A stretch of 27,583 bases of DNA from a virus: the IMG/VR virus record IMGVR_UViG_3300046009_006707, positions 1-27,583 of that record; one strand, written 5' to 3'. Under the pieces are notes generated by a model. The model made no database searches. It saw nothing but the letters and a program-made list of their open reading frames with translations, and had not been told where the DNA came from. The position numbers and the translations under genes were made by a program. Within the stretch, counting starts at the first letter, position 1. Each line of letters begins with the position of its first letter. Positions 1 to 7,603 of the stretch are shown piece after piece.

Positions 1-145
1 TTGTCTTATTATACTTTGAAGGTACAATACGAATTTGTTGCTTACCAATGGTAGGCTTCCAAAATGCTTCTTTACGATCACCACCACCTTTAGTAGCAGT
101 TTTTTGCATTGCGCCTAAGCGCGATCTGATTTCGTTTAGATCCAT
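1..145 (-). CDS. T4 gp32-like single-stranded DNA-binding protein, N-terminal fragment
   Basis: The ATG is at 145-143 and the reading frame stays open to the window edge, giving 48 visible residues starting MDLNEIRSRLGAMQ. The basic N-terminal segment (IRSRLGAM), a Gly-rich/basic linker (TKGGGDRKEAFWKP) and then GKQQIRIVPSKYN match the start of gp32-type ssDNA-binding proteins of T4-like phages. There the N-terminus mediates cooperative binding and the 'R-hydrophobic-P' strand opens the OB-fold core. The expected role is coating ssDNA during replication and recombination. It is the last gene of the visible strand run, 58 nt downstream of the 152-aa gene and next to a DNA polymerase, which fits a replication function. 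The OB fold, zinc site and acidic tail lie outside the window, so the call rests on a short stretch. Confidence 0.7.
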   Translation of the reverse strand, partial: MDLNEIRSRLGAMQKTATKGGGDRKEAFWKPTIGKQQIRIVPSKYNKT

Positions 146-203
146 AACTATAATTTATTATTGTTTATAACTAATTTAACATCAAAACCTATTAAAGCCA
201 AGC

Positions 204-662
204 TTAAAGTTCAATGATCTTATAAATCTTAGTTTTTAATTGTCTCAATTCATTTTGCTGAGTAAGCAAGATAGTGTTTTTGTAGTGCTGCCAATCAATT
301 TGGAAGCGAGTGTCTACTACACCATCATTTAATTTTTTAATTAACTCATTAAGAGCATTAATTGTATATAGAGTATTTGACTCTTTTTTACGATGTACTA
401 AAATAGTATTTTCTGGAATACTAGCTATATTAGCCATCTCAATATTATAAGTTAAAACATACTCATTATTGTCTTTAACTTCTAAAACAAAAATTTTATC
501 ATACATTATAGTGTATGAGTGAGTCAATGAGTTTACTAAATCATCTAGGTCCTCTAGAGTAGTAAATGTGCAAAATAACTTATTATTCAAATCTGCGAAG
601 TTTATGGGATTGTCTGCCCCATAAATATCATACGGTAGATTCAAAGTCGTAACTGTTTCCAT
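204..662 (-). CDS. Hypothetical protein between polymerase and gp32-like gene
   Basis: This 152-residue soluble protein starts METVTTLNLPYDIYG. I do not recognise its family. It has no signal peptide, membrane segment or obvious catalytic motif. It is rich in Asn, Leu and Thr, with a basic ILVHRKKESN segment near the middle and a probable helix in its last 40 residues. The ATG (662-660) lies inside the 3' end of the polymerase gene, overlapping it by 35 nt, which suggests translational coupling. Its position between a DNA polymerase and an ssDNA-binding protein suggests a replication or recombination accessory role, but that is only context. No Shine-Dalgarno sequence is visible before the start. 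Confidence 0.75.
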   Translation of the reverse strand: METVTTLNLPYDIYGADNPINFADLNNKLFCTFTTLEDLDDLVNSLTHSYTIMYDKIFVLEVKDNNEYVLTYNIEMANIASIPENTILVHRKKESNTLYTINALNELIKKLNDGVVDTRFQIDWQHYKNTILLTQQNELRQLKTKIYKIIEL

Positions 663-1899
663 ATGTAACTTTTATTGTTAATTTATTTTTTATAAACACT
701 TCATGAATGTCTTTTAACACCTGTTGCTCTTCTTTATCCCAATCAAACAAAAACGCATCATACGTGTATAAGACAATTTTAGTGTTTTTATTTTTTAATA
801 TTTTAAATATGCCCCATAATATACGAACATTATAGGCGGTCTCCAAGTTTTGGAGTACATAATTCAAAAGCTTTTGAGGATTCATGTTTTCCAGCTTATC
901 CTTATAATACTCATATCCGGATATAGGACATTTAATAGAGCCACCATATTGGAAGGTATCCCATAAATCATCTACATATACCTTAACCTTCTTAAAAAAT
1001 TCGAGGTTCTCATATTGAGGCAAAATTCCTCCATATAGTTGTTGTAGAGTTAAGATTTTTGCCTCCTGTCTATTAAGTCCATAAACTTTTGCAAAGTGAC
1101 TATAAATATCCTCATCACCAAAATCATAACTAACCAACCTAGATAACAAAGTAGGATGGTAAGCAGTAATATCAAATTCAATAAGTTTAGAATTGCGTGC
1201 TTTAAATACTTTCCTACACCCATTTTCTTTATTAAGTGCTGCATAATTCACACCATTAAAATTATTTGAAGGACGCGTAGTTAACGTTTTTATATTGTAT
1301 TGAGTATAAACAACGCAACCATCGATGTCCTTGTCAAAGTAGTCGTTATATAACGTATTATCCACATATAGACCGGCTCGTTCAATGCCATTGAACACCC
1401 AACTAACCTTATCATTATAGAATTTATTGACTGGTTTGTCTATCAAATGTTCTAATTCCTCAAATAGGGCCTCACAATACTCATAGTGTTTAACAATGGG
1501 TACTAGAGTGTTAATATCTTGTTTGTTAGGATATTTGTGGTATAAGAATTCATGGGCTGGTGTGAATTGTATATACGTAGGGGAGGTTAGTGTGATGTCA
1601 ATAAGCTGCTTAAGAGGAAAATAGTGTAGGAATTCTTTTTTATCCTTACAATATATTTTCTCTAAGTTCTTGATTAACAAAAATACTTTATCCTCAAATA
1701 GTTTCTCTTCTACCTCGGTATGGTAGATAGGAAACATGTAACCTTTATGATCTTGTAAAGGTCTAATGTAAATGCTACAAATTGAATTTTCAGCCGGATG
1801 AATGGAGGGTGAGTAAGGAATTATCTCAACAAATGCCTCTTTAACATTTTTGTTTTTAAATTCTTCAAATTGTATTTTATTCTCTACTAACCAAAACAT
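628..1899 (-). CDS. Divergent family A (Pol I-like) DNA polymerase
   Basis: A 423-aa protein whose C-terminal ~230 residues carry the family A polymerase motifs in the right order. They are T-T-R209-P-S (E. coli Pol I R668 region); motif A EFDITAYHP with catalytic-position D243; motif B R277-x3-K281-x7-Y289-G290 (R754, K758, Y766, G767); N346-x3-Q350 (N845, Q849); and motif C TYDAFLFD with D381 (D882). Departures from the family are His248 where Pol I has Glu710, Leu285 for Phe762, Tyr380 for His881 and Ala382 for Glu883. The first ~110 residues could be a decayed 3'-5' exonuclease domain: FVEIIPYS sits where an FDTET-type motif would be expected, so acidic exonuclease residues look lost. There is no 5' nuclease domain. 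It lies next to a gp32-like gene, supporting a replication role. T4 itself uses a family B enzyme, so this is a different replication module. Confidence 0.75.
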   Translation of the reverse strand: MFWLVENKIQFEEFKNKNVKEAFVEIIPYSPSIHPAENSICSIYIRPLQDHKGYMFPIYHTEVEEKLFEDKVFLLIKNLEKIYCKDKKEFLHYFPLKQLIDITLTSPTYIQFTPAHEFLYHKYPNKQDINTLVPIVKHYEYCEALFEELEHLIDKPVNKFYNDKVSWVFNGIERAGLYVDNTLYNDYFDKDIDGCVVYTQYNIKTLTTRPSNNFNGVNYAALNKENGCRKVFKARNSKLIEFDITAYHPTLLSRLVSYDFGDEDIYSHFAKVYGLNRQEAKILTLQQLYGGILPQYENLEFFKKVKVYVDDLWDTFQYGGSIKCPISGYEYYKDKLENMNPQKLLNYVLQNLETAYNVRILWGIFKILKNKNTKIVLYTYDAFLFDWDKEEQQVLKDIHEVFIKNKLTIKVTYGNSYDFESTV

Positions 1900-1930
1900 G
1901 GTTGTAATATAACATCTATGATTTTAAAAA

Positions 1931-2545
1931 TCAAGCTTTATAGTATTGAGAGTAATCTTTGAAATATTGAGTTAATCCTCTTAATTCTAATTGTCTTTCA
2001 GTTGTTGATGTAACACTTTGGTTTATACCTGCTACTTCTTCTCTACTTGAACCTGAAAGGGTCCATGTAATAATGAATGGGGTGTAGTTTTTATAATCTA
2101 TTTGAGAGTCAGATTCAGCTAATTTTCTGAAGGTGTCTTGAGTTATCTCTAAATAGATGTATTGAGTGTTTTGTTTACAGAAATATCTTGTAAATGCTCC
2201 GTTTGTATAGTCTGCTTGAGTTGGAATAGTTAAAGAATAAACTGGAGTTAATAGTACTGGAGGATTATTTATATTAATTCCCTTTAAATTTAAATAATTA
2301 TTTACTATTCCTTCTTGGGGTACTATTCTAACTGTAGGTTGTAAAGGGGAAGTTACCTCTGGAATGGGTAATGGAGCTAAAATAAGTTCAAATGTAGGAA
2401 TGTCATTTGGATTTTTACCTGTGTAATATTTCCCATCTGAGGTTCTCCAATAAGAACCTGAGTAAGGGTGGTTGTCTGAAAGATAGACAAGTTCCTTACC
2501 ATTAGTAATTAAGTTGGTTTTTATTTGAGATTTAGGGTAATACAT
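1931..2545 (-). CDS. Probable virion/baseplate-associated protein of unknown function
   Basis: 204 residues starting MYYPKSQIKTNLITNG. The N-terminal ~50 residues are rich in Tyr, Gly and Ser (SDNHPYSGSYWRTSDGKYY) and look like a small beta-rich decoration or anchoring motif. A Pro-rich linker follows, then a beta-rich region ending in a short Tyr-rich helix. I do not recognise a named family. Its ATG overlaps the stop codon of the hub-like gene by one base (TAATG), so it is probably translationally coupled to it and made with the baseplate proteins. A structural or baseplate role is inferred from that position only. No membrane segment or signal peptide is visible. Confidence 0.6.
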   Translation of the reverse strand: MYYPKSQIKTNLITNGKELVYLSDNHPYSGSYWRTSDGKYYTGKNPNDIPTFELILAPLPIPEVTSPLQPTVRIVPQEGIVNNYLNLKGININNPPVLLTPVYSLTIPTQADYTNGAFTRYFCKQNTQYIYLEITQDTFRKLAESDSQIDYKNYTPFIITWTLSGSSREEVAGINQSVTSTTERQLELRGLTQYFKDYSQYYKA

Positions 2546-5118
2546 TATCTTGCTAAAGTTAAACTTTCAATATTGGTAGTCCATCCTTCATTACTAATAT
2601 TATGATTTAATCCTTTAATAACAAAATTTAAGACATCAGGGTATCCAGGAGGAAGTATTTCTGAGTTAATAGTAAATTTTTCGTAAATTTTAGCTCCAGA
2701 AAATCCATCCATTTGTAAGCTTAAATTAAATGGAATAAAGCTTTGTGTTGGGATATCTTCATCAATTGAAAATTGACTAGTTAAAGATCTAAAAATGATA
2801 GCAGCATTAGTTTGCTGGGAGTCAATCATTTCAGAAGTTGGGGTAATTCCTTGTAAATATAAGTCATTTATAATACCTCCTTTAGCTTTAAGTTTAGTAT
2901 AAAACTTAGCCATACTTTTTTCAGGATTATCTTTTACTTGTTGTTGAGCTGCTACTACACTTACTTTAGTAGGAATAATAGAGTCTTTTAGCCCCTCATT
3001 AAATTTCATAAAGCCTGTAGCATTAGTGATATCAGAAGGTGTTTGGGCTTGAGCACCTATAGAAATCATACTAGCTAATTGACTACTAATAGTAGTTGTT
3101 AAATTAACATTTTGGATAAATGAACCTTCAAGTATATTTCTAGAATATCCTAAAATATTAAAAGTAGCTACTGATTCAGGAGTATCTTTAATAGGTGGAT
3201 CTAATTTAGCTAAAAAATTTTTATCTAATGGAATATCATCATAGATTTTAATTCTATTAGTATCATGTTCATATGATACTGTAAATTTATTTAGACTACC
3301 TAAAGAAGATTGAATACCATTCATTAGAGTTTCTAAAAATCTAAGTAATGGTAGTGAATTATTTGTAGTACAGGATTTTAAAAGACTTGCTATGTAATGA
3401 ATGTTTACATGAATATCATATAAATTACCTACATATTTACTGTTTTCATTTCTAAATGATGTACCTAAAATATTTTCCCAATATCTAGCTTCAATACTAT
3501 AAAAAGCTTCTTTTATATTTAAATTTCTTTTAATTTCAGTATCATTACTTTCAGCTACACTAAAAGGTATAACACATACATTAGGATTTAAAGAATATTG
3601 TAGTGGAAATGTAAAACAATAGTTCTCAGGAGTTAAATCAAATTTAATTAAAGGTTCATTTGGAGATGTAGAAGAATTATCTGTTACAATTAGAAGTTTT
3701 TTTTCAATATATTTTAAAAGTGATCCTAGTTTAATATAAATAAATGGAAAGTTTCTACTTGAGCGAGTTGTATTACCTACAACTTCTCCTTGGAAATTAG
3801 TAGTATTTAAGGCTACTTTAGTACTTATACCAACTATGTCTTTACCATCACTTGAATAATTTAATTCTCCCTCTAAAGAACTAGCAAATGTTTTAATTTT
3901 ATTTTTAGTAGGTGAGTTTGATGATGTGAGTACTTCTTGACCATTTTTGTTTATATTATTAATTATATAATTATAAACACTTTCATATAAAAATTTATTA
4001 AAATCTGATCTGTCTTTATCATCTAATAAAGCAGTAATAATTTTTTCTTCTGTTTCTACTCGGTTTGGGGGTGGAACTAAAACTAAAGGACCACCTGCTT
4101 TTTTAGCTTCAGCTACAGCGGTTGTTTGATCTTTACCTAGTGATATCCAATATTCTTTATATTTTTTAGCTTCAGCTACATTAAATTCTCTAAAAAAAGG
4201 CACACCATTTTTAGTTTGACCTGTAAGGGTTTGTAAATTTGAATTATTAGTAGGAGGTGGTGGAGTTTTTATGACAGGTTGGGGTTTATCCTCAATTAAT
4301 ACTCTATTAATATTTAAGGATTCAATAACATCACCTATTGAGATTGCTGAGATAGTAATATCATAAGATCCGTCTATGTTGTATGTCCAACTAAAGTTAG
4401 TTATACTTCCATAAAAACCATCATAGTTTCCTTCAGTTGCTTGTCTATCATCTCTAATATTAGATAATAAGGCTTCTTGAGTGGTTCCTTTACTGCTAAA
4501 AAAATTACGGAATGCTTTAGTATTAAAATCTGGGGTTCTAGGTTGAGGATTTTCTGATGTGCCTGTATAGTATATAGTATTACCCCATTCTATTAGGATA
4601 GTATATCCAGGTTTCATGTATAAAGAATCTATGATACCAAATTGGTATTTATTGTGAACTTTAAGTTTAAGTTCTGCTTTTCTTAAAGCACCTCTACTGT
4701 AAGTAGTTATATTTAAGGATTCAATACCAGGCATTGGAACAATACCTTGAGGAGTATTTCCCCCAAAGCCATAAGCAAAGTTATTAATAACTGTATTATT
4801 ATTAGTTACACCTGCTTTTTGTATAGGAGTAAATCCTAATTCAGATTGACCTGGGGTATTTTCTCTAAGTCCTGAGGTGCCATTAAATAAAACAAATTCT
4901 TTGGCTAGTTGTCTACCGGCAAATCCAGGAGTACCTGTTAGGTCTTTACTTTTATTTTCAGAAACTTCAACTGGGGAACTAGTTCTAATCCAAGCTGTTC
5001 TATTGTTTATCCAAGATAATACTCTAGAGTCTCTAGGATTAGCTCCTAATAGGCGTTGTCTCAGTTTAATCTGATTTACAGCCCATGTGTCCATATTTGA
5101 ACCTATTATATTACCCAT
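2545..5118 (-). CDS. Baseplate hub-like structural protein
   Basis: 857 residues. A segment near residue 130 reads PMPGIESLNITTYSRGALRK and is followed by SLYMKPGYTILIEWGNT, a pattern I associate with phage hub/tail-spike-base proteins. The C-terminus (LSLQMDGFSGAKIYEKFTIN, then LPPGYPDVLNFVIKGLNHNI and GWTTNIESL) resembles the closing beta domain of gp27/gpD-like hubs. The middle is a long Asn/Ser-rich beta region. It lies directly after the LysM-like gene (3-nt gap) and before the 204-aa gene (1-nt overlap). The same tape measure, LysM, hub order is seen in P2-like and Mu-like tails, which supports the hub call. In the virion it should sit at the tip of the tail tube. Other baseplate structural roles are possible. 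Confidence 0.6.
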   Translation of the reverse strand: MGNIIGSNMDTWAVNQIKLRQRLLGANPRDSRVLSWINNRTAWIRTSSPVEVSENKSKDLTGTPGFAGRQLAKEFVLFNGTSGLRENTPGQSELGFTPIQKAGVTNNNTVINNFAYGFGGNTPQGIVPMPGIESLNITTYSRGALRKAELKLKVHNKYQFGIIDSLYMKPGYTILIEWGNTIYYTGTSENPQPRTPDFNTKAFRNFFSSKGTTQEALLSNIRDDRQATEGNYDGFYGSITNFSWTYNIDGSYDITISAISIGDVIESLNINRVLIEDKPQPVIKTPPPPTNNSNLQTLTGQTKNGVPFFREFNVAEAKKYKEYWISLGKDQTTAVAEAKKAGGPLVLVPPPNRVETEEKIITALLDDKDRSDFNKFLYESVYNYIINNINKNGQEVLTSSNSPTKNKIKTFASSLEGELNYSSDGKDIVGISTKVALNTTNFQGEVVGNTTRSSRNFPFIYIKLGSLLKYIEKKLLIVTDNSSTSPNEPLIKFDLTPENYCFTFPLQYSLNPNVCVIPFSVAESNDTEIKRNLNIKEAFYSIEARYWENILGTSFRNENSKYVGNLYDIHVNIHYIASLLKSCTTNNSLPLLRFLETLMNGIQSSLGSLNKFTVSYEHDTNRIKIYDDIPLDKNFLAKLDPPIKDTPESVATFNILGYSRNILEGSFIQNVNLTTTISSQLASMISIGAQAQTPSDITNATGFMKFNEGLKDSIIPTKVSVVAAQQQVKDNPEKSMAKFYTKLKAKGGIINDLYLQGITPTSEMIDSQQTNAAIIFRSLTSQFSIDEDIPTQSFIPFNLSLQMDGFSGAKIYEKFTINSEILPPGYPDVLNFVIKGLNHNISNEGWTTNIESLTLAR

Positions 5119-5121
5119 AAC

Positions 5122-5424
5122 TTAAAAACTATTTAAAGCATTGTATTCTGCTAATATTGCTGAAACATTTGCCGGGATCCTAATTTGAGTACCGACTGGG
5201 ATGTAAATTGAGTTTTGTTTTAATTCAATATTAGCAATTGAAATAACCCAATATAAGGTAGGATCACCATAGTATTGTTGGGCTAAAATGTCAAAACGAT
5301 CACCATCACCTGTTATAATGTAAATGTCGTTCACAGACAAAGGTACTTGTGGATACAAGGTAGTCTTGTAATAAGGTTTACCTGTATCTGTATTCAATAT
5401 TGTTATGTCTTGATATCTATTCAT
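5122..5424 (-). CDS. LysM-like baseplate protein (gp53 / gpX type)
   Basis: 100 residues. The segment GDRFDILAQQYYGDPTLYWV followed by ISIAN, a short loop and then IYIPVGTQIRIP is a textbook LysM-type fold as found in T4 baseplate wedge protein gp53 and P2 tail protein X. In these phages the domain is a structural element of the baseplate rather than a free peptidoglycan binder. Its ATG overlaps the stop of the upstream 619-aa gene by one base (TAATG) and it ends 3 nt before the hub-like gene, so the three genes form a coupled baseplate block. The length is close to that of other short LysM tail proteins. The LysM assignment is strong; whether it is functionally gp53 or gpX is not settled. 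Confidence 0.8.
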   Translation of the reverse strand: MNRYQDITILNTDTGKPYYKTTLYPQVPLSVNDIYIITGDGDRFDILAQQYYGDPTLYWVISIANIELKQNSIYIPVGTQIRIPANVSAILAEYNALNSF

Positions 5425-7283
5425 TAAAATAAACTAGGGAGATTAGTTAAAGCATTTCTTAATTCTGGAGATATTTCGGGTTGAGCAAAATAATTTTTCT
5501 GTGAGCCTGAAACTGGGGCTCCTATGAATGGAGCGTTCTTTCTTGGTACAAAATTGTGAATAGGAGCGAAATCAAATCCACTTACTTCAACTATAAAAGG
5601 TAATTGAGCAATATCATTTTGTCTTGCTCCTACTCTATCTTTAGCAATTTCCCATGGAGATTCATTTGGAATGCCTAAACTCATACCTTTTAACACACCC
5701 GGAACATCTACTAACCAATCCCCCACAGTTAAATATACTAAATTACCTCGCATAAATCCCTCTCCACTATAATCAGGGGCTGTTAAGGATGCAAGATAAT
5801 TAAGTTTTTGATAAAGTGGGAACTGTTCTTGTCTTGATTGAACTGCCGCTTTAAAAGCTAAACTTATACTTCTACCAAAACCACCATATCTGTAGAAGCT
5901 TTCACCTCTACCAACATATTTGTATTCATTCCAACTAGCGTTGAATGAATCACCAAATGAATCTATAAATGCTCTAAAAGTAATCCAAGTACGTTGTGAT
6001 GGGTTATCATTATCTACTACTGAGATGGTAAATTTAATTAAATCAGATTGTTCATCTTCGTCGTTAACATTATTACTTGTATATAATGGAGTTAAGGTTA
6101 TTCTATCAGTTGTACTATTTTTAATAAAACCACCACTTCCAGTTGTTATAGCTTGATATGGATTGCTTCTATCGGCATTTTTAACACCAGGATTACCAGT
6201 TTTATAAGTTTTTTCTCTATTAAATGTTCTATAATCTGTAGAAGCTAAATCTTTTATAAAGGGTTTTGTACTAGGTTGATCCTTTATAGTTTGTCTAAAA
6301 TCTTGATAGGTATTTACTGAGTTAGGACCATATATAAAAGTAGTTGGAGAAAGAATATTACTAATATTTCGATCAAGAATTTGTAAAGGAGTTAAATTAC
6401 TAGTATTATTCAAAGATAAATTACCTAACACATCTTGGTCAAATGTAATTACACTTTGACCTTCACCTCCACTAAGTAATCTAGCTAAACGTGTAGCACC
6501 TTGACCACTAAAACTTTTAGCTTTGTTAGTTGAGAATGTAGTACGTGGAATTATAGAAACTTGACCTCCATAGGTATCAGTTCCTCCATAATATGCTTGT
6601 AAAAGTAAATCACTACCCGGGATACTTGTATTGCCTGGGGATACACCTAATAAAGCACTAGTGGCAGCTCCTGCTATTGCTGCTCCTGTACTACCAAATA
6701 CAGATATTTTAGAACGGTATAGATTAGTTAATCTATTTATCCCAGCTTGATCAGCTACTTTATAAGCGTTTCCGTAGTTAGCAGGGTTTAAATATCCTAA
6801 AGATGGTTGGGACAAACCACCTTGTTTGTAGATATGATACCAGGGGCCACTACTAGCAGCTCCTAGACTAACAGTTCCTTGACCAGTTCTTAGAATTTGA
6901 CGATTAGGACCAAATGTTCCTGCTTTAAATTCAATTTGATCTAGTGTTTGATCCTGGTTATATATTTGGGATATAGGAACACTTAAGGGAAAACGCCAAG
7001 TTGATTGAAGTGAAAGTTGTTTTTGTTTATTACGCCAATTTTCACCTATTTGGCTTTTAGTATCTGTTAAAAGTAGTAAGATACGACTAGTATCTTTTTG
7101 AGCAGTTTCAACATAAAGACTACCATTCCTCAATAGGTAATCAATACCTTGAGGGTTTCCTATTTGACTGGGGTTTTCAGGGATTGATGAGGTGATGTAA
7201 GGTTGCCCACTACTACCTCCAAAAGGCTGATCATTCCCATATCTTAAGGACTTAAGATTAGTCTTTAAGTCTACTAAAGGCAT
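5424..7283 (-). CDS. Tail tube/baseplate junction structural protein
   Basis: 619 residues. The N-terminal ~400 residues are low-complexity and Gly/Ser/Gln-rich. The C-terminal ~200 residues form a conserved-looking domain: WITFRAFIDSFGDSFNASW, VGRGESFYRYGGFGRSISLA, LTVGDWLVDVPG, SPWEI, QLPFIVEVSGFDF. I associate this pattern with structural proteins of T4-like and jumbo myoviruses placed between the tape measure and the LysM/hub genes. In other contractile phages that slot holds distal-tube or tube-initiator proteins (P2 gpU, T4 gp48/gp54), so a junction role is a reasonable inference. It is followed with a 1-nt overlap by the LysM-like gene. There is no catalytic motif or membrane segment. 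The exact counterpart in T4 cannot be decided from sequence reading. Confidence 0.6.
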   Translation of the reverse strand: MPLVDLKTNLKSLRYGNDQPFGGSSGQPYITSSIPENPSQIGNPQGIDYLLRNGSLYVETAQKDTSRILLLLTDTKSQIGENWRNKQKQLSLQSTWRFPLSVPISQIYNQDQTLDQIEFKAGTFGPNRQILRTGQGTVSLGAASSGPWYHIYKQGGLSQPSLGYLNPANYGNAYKVADQAGINRLTNLYRSKISVFGSTGAAIAGAATSALLGVSPGNTSIPGSDLLLQAYYGGTDTYGGQVSIIPRTTFSTNKAKSFSGQGATRLARLLSGGEGQSVITFDQDVLGNLSLNNTSNLTPLQILDRNISNILSPTTFIYGPNSVNTYQDFRQTIKDQPSTKPFIKDLASTDYRTFNREKTYKTGNPGVKNADRSNPYQAITTGSGGFIKNSTTDRITLTPLYTSNNVNDEDEQSDLIKFTISVVDNDNPSQRTWITFRAFIDSFGDSFNASWNEYKYVGRGESFYRYGGFGRSISLAFKAAVQSRQEQFPLYQKLNYLASLTAPDYSGEGFMRGNLVYLTVGDWLVDVPGVLKGMSLGIPNESPWEIAKDRVGARQNDIAQLPFIVEVSGFDFAPIHNFVPRKNAPFIGAPVSGSQKNYFAQPEISPELRNALTNLPSLF

Positions 7284-7286
7284 TTA

Positions 7287-7568
7287 TTACTTTGGTAAGT
7301 TGTTTAGGTACTTTTTGCTTGGTGCTATTACACCGTTTCTATCTAATTGAGAAGGCTGAGGTAAAGCATTATTATAACCGTCATTATATTGTACATAAGC
7401 ATTATTCACATCAGAAGCAAAAGTGCCATTTATTGAATAACCAGCTTTATTACCAAAAGCATGTAATTTAGATTGCTTAGTGGCTCCAGGATTTACAGAA
7501 GGAGTAGCTCCATCATATGGTGATAAGTTAGTACCACCTTGTTTTGTTAATTTATTTAATAGTCCCAT
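7287..7568 (-). CDS. Small hypothetical tail-cluster protein
   Basis: 93 residues starting MGLLNKLTKQGGTNLSPYDG. It is rich in Asn, Gly, Ser and Pro, with short motifs such as SKLHAFG, YSINGTF and PSQLDRNGV, and has no predicted membrane segment or catalytic motif. I do not recognise a characterised family. It lies between the tape measure gene and the junction-protein gene (3-nt gap to the latter). A copy of the 15-nt late box ends 16 nt before its ATG, so it may be the first gene of a baseplate transcript. A small structural or assembly role is likely from context alone. Confidence 0.65.
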   Translation of the reverse strand: MGLLNKLTKQGGTNLSPYDGATPSVNPGATKQSKLHAFGNKAGYSINGTFASDVNNAYVQYNDGYNNALPQPSQLDRNGVIAPSKKYLNNLPK

Positions 7569-7584
7569 TTTGTTTTTATTTAAG

Positions 7585-7599
7585 GTTTATTATAAATAT
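7585..7599 (-). promoter_or_regulatory. Late-box copy before the 93-aa gene
   Basis: Reads ATATTTATAATAAAC on the minus strand, 14/15 identical to the box before the sheath and tube genes, and ends 16 nt before the ATG at 7568. It contains a TATAAT-like core and sits in the short gap after the tape measure stop codon. The proposed role is a phage late promoter element; it is a candidate only. Confidence 0.45.
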
Positions 7600-7603
7600 T
7601 ATA

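Noticed and set aside
1919-1933. Perfect 7-bp A/T palindrome between the 204-aa gene and the polymerase gene
   Set aside because: The one-base centre and A/T-only stem are too weak for a terminator, and it overlaps the stop codon of the 204-aa gene.
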